Translations under genes and position numbers: made by a program
Shown here: one piece after another, positions 35,648-43,445 of the stretch
How the letters are laid out: each line of letters opens with the position of its first letter
How positions within the stretch are numbered: the first letter of the stretch is position 1
The notes under the pieces: generated by a model
Told to the model about the DNA's origin: nothing
Seen by the model: the letters and a program-made list of their open reading frames with translations, nothing else
Databases searched by the model: none
Assembly (NCBI GenBank): GCA_902489795.1
Contig: CABUBU010000005.1
Location: forward strand, 1 to 64,000
DNA from: an uncultured Azospirillum sp.
GTDB taxonomy: Bacteria; Pseudomonadota; Alphaproteobacteria; RF32; CAG-239
Direction of reading: 5' to 3'
Length of the DNA: 64,000 nucleotides

Positions 35648-36885
35648 AAATCTATCAGGTCGGCGGCAGCGTACGCGACAGACTGCGCGGCCGACAGCCG
35701 CAGGATTACGACTATGTCGTCACCGGCGCCTCGCCTGACGAAATGCTTGCCCGCGGCTTTGTCCGTGTCGGCAAAGACTTTCCGGTGTTTCTCCACCCCG
35801 AAAGCAAAGAAGAATACGCACTTGCCCGCAAAGAGATTAAAACCGGCCGCGGCCACGCCGATTTCCGTTTTATTTTCGACCCCTCTGTCACTTTGGAAGA
35901 AGACCTCGAACGGCGGGACTTCACCTGCAACGCCATCGCCTTTGCCCCGCAAACGGGAGAATACTTTGACCCTTTCAACGGGCGGAAAGACATTGAAAAC
36001 CGCGTTTTAAGGCACATTAACGCCGAACATTTTCAGGAAGATCCCCTAAGGGTTCTCCGCCTTTGCCGGTTTGCCGCCCAGCTCAATTTTACTCCAGCGC
36101 CGGAAACGCTTGAACTGGTTGCCCGGATGACGGCGGAAGGACAGCTTGCCCACCTCTCCGCCGAGCGGATATGGAAAGAACTGGAAAAAGCCCTGCGCTT
36201 TCCCGATTTTCCCCGTTTTGTACAGACTGCCCGCGCCTGCGGAGCGCTTGAAGCCGTTCTGCCGGAAGTCAACCGGTTGTGGAATACGCCCGAGCGCACC
36301 GACTATCACCCGGAAGGCAACAGCGGCGACCATACTCTGTCGGCGCTGGAACAGGCTGCCGGCGGCAATGCCCTCGTCCGCTTCGGCATTCTCCTGCACG
36401 ATATCGGCAAAACCGTCACCCCGGCGGAAATTCTCCCTTCGCACCACAATCATGAACAAAACGGTCTGGGAATTATCCGCACAATCTGCCGCCGACTGAA
36501 AATCCCCAACCATTACCGCGATTTTGCCCTCACAGCCTGCCGTTATCATATGAAGTTTTGCAAAATCCCGGAAATGAGGATCGGCACACTGGTCGACTTT
36601 TGCGAAGATCTCACCCGTGCCGGCTCAAAAGACCTTGAAAACTACATCGCCGTCTGCCGCGCCGACATGCATGGCTGCAAACGAACAATTGCCAAAGAAG
36701 AAGACCTAATATTTGAACAAAATGCCACCCGATTGCGACAAATCGTAGCCATCTTGCAAGATATCAAAGCAACCGATATGCCAAACTTTGCAGTACTGCC
36801 CAAAGACGAACATTTTGGCAACCTATATCGCGAATTTCGCATCCAAAAAGTTCGGCAAATAATGCATTCTGCTCAAAACAGTTGA
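35644..36885 (+). CDS. cca: CCA-adding tRNA nucleotidyltransferase with HD domain
   Basis: The enzyme adds or repairs the 3' CCA end of tRNA. It begins MKIYQVGGSVRDRLRG with the GG-x-VRD site, then the metal-binding Asp pair in PQDYDYVVTG, the template motif LERRDFTCNAIAF and the EDPLRVLRLCRFAAQL stretch. The C-terminal half has an HD domain (GILLHDIGKT), as in E. coli-type multifunctional Cca. 413 residues is normal. It overlaps the RlaP gene by four bases. The last 60 codons are more AT-rich than the rest. A terminator follows directly. Confidence 0.93.
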   Translation: MKIYQVGGSVRDRLRGRQPQDYDYVVTGASPDEMLARGFVRVGKDFPVFLHPESKEEYALARKEIKTGRGHADFRFIFDPSVTLEEDLERRDFTCNAIAFAPQTGEYFDPFNGRKDIENRVLRHINAEHFQEDPLRVLRLCRFAAQLNFTPAPETLELVARMTAEGQLAHLSAERIWKELEKALRFPDFPRFVQTARACGALEAVLPEVNRLWNTPERTDYHPEGNSGDHTLSALEQAAGGNALVRFGILLHDIGKTVTPAEILPSHHNHEQNGLGIIRTICRRLKIPNHYRDFALTACRYHMKFCKIPEMRIGTLVDFCEDLTRAGSKDLENYIAVCRADMHGCKRTIAKEEDLIFEQNATRLRQIVAILQDIKATDMPNFAVLPKDEHFGNLYREFRIQKVRQIMHSAQNS

Positions 36886-36886
36886 A

Positions 36887-36912
36887 CAAGGCAGCTGTTA
36901 TAAGCCGCCTTG
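36887..36912. terminator. Bidirectional terminator between cca and the autotransporter
   Basis: CAAGGC-AGC-tgttataa-GC-C-GCCTTG forms a stem between two converging genes; TGTTT follows on the plus strand. Confidence 0.65.
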
Positions 36913-36922
36913 TTTCGATTAA

Positions 36923-39763
36923 TCAGTTGAAAGTCCAGTTGAAACCAAACATCACCCGATAATCGGTCTCGGCATCTTTCTGATGATCGGGATTGAGCCG
37001 CATATCAAACTGTGCCTTAAAATTCATGTTCTCGTTAAGCTCCCGGTCATGATAAAATGAAAACTTGTATTCCCTGGCATCCGGCTTCATACTGGCACGA
37101 AACCGCTCGCGGTAAACTTCGTCGGAATAGTTGTCGCGTCCGACCGGCAGGTCAAAGGCAGCCGTGCCCTTGTAAATTCTGAGCGGCGAAGAAATCTGCA
37201 AGCCGACTGCATCGGTTTTGTTATAACGGTAATGGCCGTCCAGAGCAAAACTGTCGCTGACCAGTCGACTGGTCTGCATCAGATTAGAAGCGAGGTTTCC
37301 GGCATCGGTCCAGCCCTGATAGTAGACACCGCTCAAAAACAGATTCTTCAGCGGCGACCAGCTGACCGAAAGCCCGGCATAACAGGTGCTCGAATCGCCG
37401 ATATCAAAACCGCCGGTGCCGTTCAAACCGAGCATTGCGCTGTCTTCGTACAAAACACCGCTCATCGCCGTCACCGTCAGATTATCCGTCAGACTGTAAG
37501 CAGCTGCGGAATCAAAACCATAAACCCGGTTGTCAAAATCGCGGTCGTTGTCATCCCGACTGCCGTCGTAAAGGCCGTTTTCGCCGGTAGCAAAGCCCAT
37601 CGTCACCTTCCAGTCTGAAGACGGCTGATAGCGGCTGTAAACACCGTAAGCCGAGTTCATCGCCATAAACGGATTAGCCAATGCCTTTTCAAAATAAGCA
37701 TTATGGTTATAAAGCGTATTTTCCGTATAATAGAATCCGGCAGCATACCCCTCTCCGGCATATTCTGCTTCCATGGTGCCGAGACCACTCGCAGAATCCG
37801 CCAAAGCCGCCGGCGCATAGGAGAAAGCCAGATTGCCGCCGGCTGCTATCCTCCGCTTCGGCTGATAGCGGGAAAAAGCATACAAATCGTTTTTGAAATT
37901 GCGCTCTCCGCTGTGGGTCATCTTCACAAAAGAAGAAATCGGCATCGCATAAGGACGTTTGTACTTGTCAAACGCAGTAACGGAACGCGGCATCTTCGCC
38001 GCCAGCGCACTCCTGAAAACGGCCGGCACCGACATTGTCGTCGAACGAGCCGCAATACCTTCCCCTTTCACGTTTGAGCCGGTAGCGATCATCAGTTCGC
38101 CCTGCGGCTGAGTCGCATTATTCAGATTGATCCGACCATGTCCGTAAATGGCATCCACGCCGACATTCCCCAAATCATCGGCGGTTTCAAACACCAGACT
38201 GACCACTTCCTGCGGCGTCATGTATGGATAAGCGCCCATCAGAAAGGCAATACTGCCGGTAACCACCGGCGCCGCCATCGAAGTACCGCTCATCGACCCG
38301 ATCATATTGTCCTGATTGACAACCGACCAGATGTCTGTTCCCGGCGCAGCAATACAATAATTCTGTGCAGCTCCGCAAGCATTTGAATAGCTGGCCAGTT
38401 TATCATCCTTACCCAAAGCGACGACCGTCACGAACAAATTGCTCAAACTTTCCTTAAACTCGTCTAAGAGCGGTATTCCGTTCAAAACCCCTGGTTGTGC
38501 CTGACCTTCGTTACCGGCAGAAAAAACAAAAACAACGTTATTTTCAATCTGATAACGCACGCTGTCTATATGATCACCTAATTTATTTACATGTTTATTA
38601 ATGGTAGAAGCATTCATATCTGGCGTTGAATCTACACCCAGACTGAAATTGACTACTTTCGCCCCCATGTCGATCACATCTTTTACCGGTGCCGAAATCG
38701 GCGACATCAAATCATAACGGGCAGCGATGATCGAGGCGTTTTCAAAAGCCACGCCGTGCATGCCGCCGCCATTTCTGTCAGCGGCAATAATGCCGGCCAC
38801 ATGGGTGCCGTGCGCATCTTCTTCCGACTTGTTCGGATAAAAGCCGGTGGCGCTGTCTTTTTCCTTGTTCCAATCATAACCCTCATCATAAGCAGACGCC
38901 CATTTGTCATACTCTTCTTTGCTGCCTTTACCTATCCGCGTAATGTGTACATCACCATTATCAAGTTTCAGATAAGTAACATTTGAATACCCTTTATAGT
39001 TTTTCGCCCACTGCCAGCAGTTGGTAGAGTTCCCGCTCTTGCTGCACGGACCGTAGTCATAATTGACGCCGCTGATGTCGGTGGCGGCAAACTCCGCGTG
39101 AGCACCGTAAACACCGGTATCAACCACGCCGACGGCAACTTTTTCTAAAGAAGACACTGGTTCGTTTGACTTTACCCCGTAAAAACGCGCATAAGCTTCC
39201 GCCGCGCCGATCTGCGACAGGAAATTGCCTTGTTTGTATTCATCGGTCTGGAAAAATGAAGCATCAACTTCTTCTATAATATCACCACCGGGTTTTTCTC
39301 CCCCTCCATCGCCGGGGTTGATACCGTCGCCCCAACTGCCGTCCGATTTTGATCCGCCGCCGCTGCCGCCGGCGGCAATGGCCACGGTACCCCCGATCAG
39401 GGCGGCGGCGCCGAGATAGGTCGTCGGCCCCACGTTCCATACGAACTTGTCGTTTTTAACCGGCCGCACCGCTGCTTCCAGTTTTTTAACGCAGGGGTGG
39501 GCGGTGTTTGCTCCCATCTGCCGCAGCAGTTTATAAGCATTTTCGTCTTTGCGCACAATGGCAGTGCAAAGCGCCGTATTGCCGCGAGAATCCACGGCAT
39601 CAAGAGAATAGCCGTTTCTCTTCAGCCGCGCCAGCGCCTCCCGATTGCGAAAATGCGCGTGATTGTAAATTGACGCCGCCAGATTATCCCCCTCCGCCGC
39701 CAAACAGTTTTCCGCTGCGCAGGCCAGCGCCGTCAGCAAACACAACACTTTACGGATATTCAT
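36923..39763 (-). CDS. Ankyrin-subtilase autotransporter
   Basis: The ATG at 39763 (GGGGGG upstream) gives a precursor of 946 residues: signal peptide (MNIRKVLCLLTALACAAENC), an ankyrin-like repeat pair at about 40-90 (LKRNGYSLDAVDSRGNTALC, YKLLRQMGANTAH), a Gly-rich hydrophobic segment near 115-140, a subtilisin-like S8 protease domain with the triad Asp215 (GVVDTGVYG), His318 (DAHGTHVAG) and Ser495 (SGTSMAAPV), and a C-terminal beta-barrel of about 270 residues ending FGFNWTFN. The barrel would place the protease outside the cell. Ankyrin repeats in front of a secreted subtilase are unusual. It is a single gene facing away from the lipoprotein gene at 40001. Confidence 0.87.
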   Translation of the reverse strand: MNIRKVLCLLTALACAAENCLAAEGDNLAASIYNHAHFRNREALARLKRNGYSLDAVDSRGNTALCTAIVRKDENAYKLLRQMGANTAHPCVKKLEAAVRPVKNDKFVWNVGPTTYLGAAALIGGTVAIAAGGSGGGSKSDGSWGDGINPGDGGGEKPGGDIIEEVDASFFQTDEYKQGNFLSQIGAAEAYARFYGVKSNEPVSSLEKVAVGVVDTGVYGAHAEFAATDISGVNYDYGPCSKSGNSTNCWQWAKNYKGYSNVTYLKLDNGDVHITRIGKGSKEEYDKWASAYDEGYDWNKEKDSATGFYPNKSEEDAHGTHVAGIIAADRNGGGMHGVAFENASIIAARYDLMSPISAPVKDVIDMGAKVVNFSLGVDSTPDMNASTINKHVNKLGDHIDSVRYQIENNVVFVFSAGNEGQAQPGVLNGIPLLDEFKESLSNLFVTVVALGKDDKLASYSNACGAAQNYCIAAPGTDIWSVVNQDNMIGSMSGTSMAAPVVTGSIAFLMGAYPYMTPQEVVSLVFETADDLGNVGVDAIYGHGRINLNNATQPQGELMIATGSNVKGEGIAARSTTMSVPAVFRSALAAKMPRSVTAFDKYKRPYAMPISSFVKMTHSGERNFKNDLYAFSRYQPKRRIAAGGNLAFSYAPAALADSASGLGTMEAEYAGEGYAAGFYYTENTLYNHNAYFEKALANPFMAMNSAYGVYSRYQPSSDWKVTMGFATGENGLYDGSRDDNDRDFDNRVYGFDSAAAYSLTDNLTVTAMSGVLYEDSAMLGLNGTGGFDIGDSSTCYAGLSVSWSPLKNLFLSGVYYQGWTDAGNLASNLMQTSRLVSDSFALDGHYRYNKTDAVGLQISSPLRIYKGTAAFDLPVGRDNYSDEVYRERFRASMKPDAREYKFSFYHDRELNENMNFKAQFDMRLNPDHQKDAETDYRVMFGFNWTFN

Positions 39764-39910
39764 AAGTTCCCCCCCGGTCAACAAATAATTTTTTTCAATC
39801 GTAGATGACATTGGCAAAAATGGTCAAAATAATTTCTTTCCGTCATATCACATAAGGTTTAAATTAAGATTTATATGATTATATAAAAAGCAGATTTTTT
39901 TAAACAGAAA

Positions 39911-39938
39911 TTGACAAATTAGAAAAAAAGACTATATT
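39911..39938 (+). promoter_or_regulatory. Promoter of the proline-rich lipoprotein gene
   Basis: TTGACA (39911-39916) and TATATT (39933-39938) with a 16-base spacer, in AT-rich DNA about 60 bases before the ATG. Confidence 0.65.
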
Positions 39939-40000
39939 ATATTCAAATTTTTTGCTAATCCGTTATATTGCAACTATCAATCAACGAAAGAGAAAAAGTC

Positions 40001-40702
40001 ATGAAAAAGTTATTTGTATTCTCCCTTCTGTTCCTGCTTGGCGCCTGCGCTGAAGGATCCATTTATAAAAAGTACGATCAGGACTGCAACAATCATTTCT
40101 ATTCCCGCAAAGACTGCCCGGCCAAAGAGGAAAAAGCCAAAATTGCAGAAAAAGCGCCCGAAAAAGTATACGTTTACCGGGAAGCAAGACCCGAGCCGCG
40201 CCGCATTACTCTGGTTGCCCAGCGTCCGGTTTATGTTGCCCCGCGCCCGGCGCCGATGCCGGCTCCCGCACCGGTTCCCGTAACCACCGTTAACATTCAG
40301 GCTCCGGCTCCCGCCCCCATCCCGACTCCTGTTGTTGTCAGCACTAACGGCTGCAACGGTTGCGCACCGGTTGTCAGACAGACCCGCGAACCGGTTGAAG
40401 TCATCTATAAGAAAACCACCTACACCACGGTTTACGAACCGAAAACCACATCGACCGTCAGCTATGAAAAAGAACCTGTCATCAATCAAAAAATCATTTC
40501 CAACACTCAGGTTGTCGCTCAGCCGGAAGTCAAAACGGTCGTTACTTCCCAGCCGGAAGTCAAAACCGTAGTCACCACCCAGCCGCAGGTAAAAACCGTG
40601 GTCACCACCACGACCAAACCGGCGACCCGGAAAGTGTCCTACACCATTGAAAACACTCAGACCACTGCTCCGAGCGAACTGCTGATTGAAGAAATCAAAT
40701 AA
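40001..40702 (+). CDS. Proline- and threonine-rich repeat lipoprotein
   Basis: A 233-residue lipoprotein precursor: MKKLFVFSLLFLLGAC ends in the lipidated Cys. The mature part has a Lys/Glu segment, a Pro/Ala-rich stretch (PAPMPAPAPVP), then short tandem repeats built on QPEVKTVVTS/T, about 11 residues each. The layout suggests an extended surface or periplasm-spanning protein rather than an enzyme. No family recognised. It has its own promoter and terminator. Confidence 0.75.
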   Translation: MKKLFVFSLLFLLGACAEGSIYKKYDQDCNNHFYSRKDCPAKEEKAKIAEKAPEKVYVYREARPEPRRITLVAQRPVYVAPRPAPMPAPAPVPVTTVNIQAPAPAPIPTPVVVSTNGCNGCAPVVRQTREPVEVIYKKTTYTTVYEPKTTSTVSYEKEPVINQKIISNTQVVAQPEVKTVVTSQPEVKTVVTTQPQVKTVVTTTTKPATRKVSYTIENTQTTAPSELLIEEIK

Positions 40703-40722
40703 GGAAACGACAGTTCCCGCCG

Positions 40723-40754
40723 ACACCGCCGTTTGAAAACGGCGGTGTTTTTTT
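40723..40754 (+). terminator. Terminator after the repeat lipoprotein
   Basis: CACCGCCGTTT-ga-AAACGGCGGTG followed by seven or more T, about 20 bases past the stop. Confidence 0.88.
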
Positions 40755-40851
40755 ATGACAGCCCCGGCCGGCCCGGGGATTACGCTTCGAAAAACGGTTT
40801 GTCTTTTTGTCTTCCTGCCGTTATAATGGTTGCCGGGAAAGGAAAAAAGAA

Positions 40852-41682
40852 ATGAACAAAACGCGCGTGGCCGTCAAGGCCGTCATTGTTTGCAACGGTT
40901 GTTTTCTGCTGCTCGAACGCCGGCAAAACGGCGAAGAAGGAATATATGACCTGCCCGGCGGCGGCGTCGAAACAGGCGAAAGCCACACGCAGGCGCTGAC
41001 AAGAGAGATATTTGAAGAAACCGGGTTAACGGTACGAATCAAACGCCCGCTCAGAACCTGGAGTTTTTCTCCCCGGGCGGGGGAAACGCTTTACGGCGTC
41101 ACTTTTCTTGCCGAATACCTCTCCGGCACGGTCAGACTTTCCGCCGAGCACGGAAGCTGGCAATGGTTTCCTTTCAGCCACACGGCCGATGCCGGCCTGC
41201 CTCGCTGGATCCGCGACGAAAGCGCCCTGGCGGCGGAAGCCGTTGAACGGGAACGCAACGCCTTTTCCGTCACCCGCATTCACCGCGGCATCTACGGCGT
41301 TATCCGCCGGGAAGGAAAGATTCTGCTGATCCGCAAAAAACGGGGACCTTACACCGGCCTTTTCGACCTGCCCGGCGGTTCGCCGGAAAAAGGTGAAAGC
41401 GAAGAACGGACGCTTGCCCGCGAACTGGAGGAAGAAACCGGCTGCCGTTTGCAAAGTGTTGGCGAACGGAGGGAAGAAAATGTCTTTTTCCGCGGTTTTG
41501 TCGAAGACGACGGCCGCCCCGGCGGGCTGTTCCACACCGGCGTTTTATTCGACTGCACCGTCGACGGCGTTCCCGACCGGGACATTTCCGACCTTGATTC
41601 CGACGGCGCTTCATGGATTGACGAAAAGGAACCGACGACGCAAAATGCCGCACCGATGGTTTTGGCTGCTCTCCGGCGCTGA
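40852..41682 (+). CDS. Tandem Nudix hydrolase (two Nudix domains)
   Basis: Two complete Nudix domains lie in one 276-residue chain. The first box is GGGVETGESHTQALTREIFE, continuing ETGL; the second is GGSPEKGESEERTLARELEE, continuing ETGC. Both keep the REx2EE core (the second has LARELEEE), so both could hydrolyse nucleoside diphosphate-linked substrates. The domains are more alike in fold than in sequence, so a recent duplication is not obvious. The ATG at 40852 has AAGGA upstream. It precedes msrAB and another Nudix gene. Substrates cannot be named. Confidence 0.88.
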   Translation: MNKTRVAVKAVIVCNGCFLLLERRQNGEEGIYDLPGGGVETGESHTQALTREIFEETGLTVRIKRPLRTWSFSPRAGETLYGVTFLAEYLSGTVRLSAEHGSWQWFPFSHTADAGLPRWIRDESALAAEAVERERNAFSVTRIHRGIYGVIRREGKILLIRKKRGPYTGLFDLPGGSPEKGESEERTLARELEEETGCRLQSVGERREENVFFRGFVEDDGRPGGLFHTGVLFDCTVDGVPDRDISDLDSDGASWIDEKEPTTQNAAPMVLAALRR

Positions 41683-41765
41683 CCGCGAAGAGAAAACGTT
41701 GCCTGATTGAAAAACCTTCGGTTCGTACTTATATTCGAAAGAAAACAAATCAAACGGGAGAAAAA

Positions 41766-42644
41766 ATGAGCATATCGCAGGCCGTTTTCGCCGCCGGCTG
41801 CTTCTGGGGAATCCAGGCGGTGTTCGACACCGTGCCGGGAGTTGTGTCCACTACCGTCGGCTACACCGGCGGACAAACGGAAAACCCGGACTACCGGCAG
41901 GTCTGTACCGGCGGCACCGGCCACACGGAGGCGGTCAAAGTCGTCTTTGACGACAAAATGGTCACCTACAACCAGTTGCTGGACATTTTTTTTGCCAACC
42001 ACGACCCGACCACGCTCAACCGCCAGGGATCGGACGTCGGCACCCAGTACCGGTCGGCCGTTTTCTGGTTCACGCCGGAACAAAAGAAAGAGGCCCTGGC
42101 CAAAATAGAAGAACTGAACAACTCGGGAACATATCCCGCGCCGGTGGTAACCGAAGTGGCGCCGGCTGCCGAATTCTATCCGGCCGAAGAATATCATCAG
42201 AAATACCTGGCCAAACAGGGAAAAGGCTGTTGCAGCAGAAAAACGCCGCCGCTGAACTTAAGCGAAGAAGAATGGAAAAAACGACTGTCGCCGGAACAAT
42301 ATAAAATTCTCCGCGAAAAAGGTACCGAAAAGCCGTTTTCCGGACAATACCTGAATATGAAGGACGACGGCACCTTCGTCTGCGGCGCCTGCGGCAACCC
42401 GGTTTTCCGTTCCGGCGACAAATTCGATTCCGGCAGCGGCTGGCCGAGCTTTGACCGCGCCATTCCCGGCAGCATCAGACAAAATGCAGACTTCAGCCAC
42501 GGCATGGTAAGGATTGAAGTTACCTGTGCGCGCTGCGGTTCCCATCTCGGACACGTATTTGAAGACGGACCGACCAACACCGGCATGCGCTATTGCATCA
42601 ACTCGGGCGCCATGAACTTCAAACCCGACGCAACAAAAGACTGA
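41766..42644 (+). CDS. msrAB: Fused methionine sulfoxide reductase MsrA-MsrB
   Basis: This enzyme reduces both S and R forms of methionine sulfoxide. The MsrA half begins FAAGCFWGIQAVFDTVPGV with the catalytic Cys in GCFWG. The MsrB half has two CxxC zinc pairs (FVCGACGNPV and VTCARCGSHLG) and the catalytic Cys in RYCINSGAMNF, a slight variant of the usual RYCINSASL. No signal peptide is present, so it acts in the cytoplasm. 292 residues is normal for the fusion. The ATG at 41766 follows a GGGAG-type site. Confidence 0.94.
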   Translation: MSISQAVFAAGCFWGIQAVFDTVPGVVSTTVGYTGGQTENPDYRQVCTGGTGHTEAVKVVFDDKMVTYNQLLDIFFANHDPTTLNRQGSDVGTQYRSAVFWFTPEQKKEALAKIEELNNSGTYPAPVVTEVAPAAEFYPAEEYHQKYLAKQGKGCCSRKTPPLNLSEEEWKKRLSPEQYKILREKGTEKPFSGQYLNMKDDGTFVCGACGNPVFRSGDKFDSGSGWPSFDRAIPGSIRQNADFSHGMVRIEVTCARCGSHLGHVFEDGPTNTGMRYCINSGAMNFKPDATKD

Positions 42645-42757
42645 ACCTTCCCCGGCCGGCCGCGCCGTTTTTCCGCCCGGAATTTCCCCCCCCAAAAAAA
42701 ATTGAATGCCGGCGGCAAAAACTTTATTCTTGTTTTTTCACAACCCGGAGAAAAACA

Positions 42758-43222
42758 ATGGAAAAGATTTTCCGCTATTCAATCAAAGCCGTCATCATCC
42801 GCAACGGCAAACTGCTGGTCGAAAGCTGCGACTACGGCCGCGGCCGTTTCTGCAAACTGCCCGGCGGCGGCCACCAGTGGGGCGAAACCATGGAACAGGC
42901 TCTGATCCGCGAATGCCGGGAAGAACTCAACCTTACCGTCCGTCCGGAACGGCTGCTTTTTGCCCGCGACTATATCGCCAAAAACCACGATTCGCCTTTT
43001 GACGACCCCTGTTTTCATCAGGCGGAACTGATGTTCCTCTGTACGGTCAAAGACTTCTCGCCGCTTTGCAACGGCAGCATCCCCGACGGCGAAAAACAGC
43101 AAATCCGCTGGATCGAAATCGACCGGCTGGCCGATTCCGACTTTTTTCCCAAAGCAATCGTTCCCTGGCTTAAAAACATTGACAAAGTGACACAGACGAT
43201 TGTCCTCGGCGACGTCAACTGA
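42758..43222 (+). CDS. Nudix hydrolase
   Basis: A single-domain Nudix protein of 154 residues. The box reads GGGHQWGETMEQALIRECRE, continuing ELNL; the REx2EE core is kept, but the box ends in Asn-Leu where Gly is usual (EExGU to EELNL). It starts MEKIFRYSIKAVIIRNGKLL. GGAG precedes the ATG at 42758. A GC hairpin follows the stop. Substrate unknown. Confidence 0.87.
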   Translation: MEKIFRYSIKAVIIRNGKLLVESCDYGRGRFCKLPGGGHQWGETMEQALIRECREELNLTVRPERLLFARDYIAKNHDSPFDDPCFHQAELMFLCTVKDFSPLCNGSIPDGEKQQIRWIEIDRLADSDFFPKAIVPWLKNIDKVTQTIVLGDVN

Positions 43223-43376
43223 GCGCCGGCAACGCCCCGGCGCCGGTTCCGCCCCCGGATTCGCCCTCTCCGCCGGATATTCCGCCAATCCTCTGCCTCA
43301 GCCCGCATCAAACATGCCCTCCTTCGTTAACGGAAGCAATTCGGCCACACAACCGGAGCTTGTTTTTTGACACAGG

Positions 43377-43402
43377 AAAAGGGACGGTTTAGCCGTCCCT
43401 TT
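43377..43402 (-). terminator. Terminator after the RND pump gene
   Basis: AAAAGGGACGG-ttta-GCCGTCCCTTTT is a strong stem about 45 bases past the stop of the RND gene. Confidence 0.85.
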
Positions 43403-43445
43403 TCTCCTGCTGCCGGAACATGTCTTCCAGCGCATTTTCCGCAAC

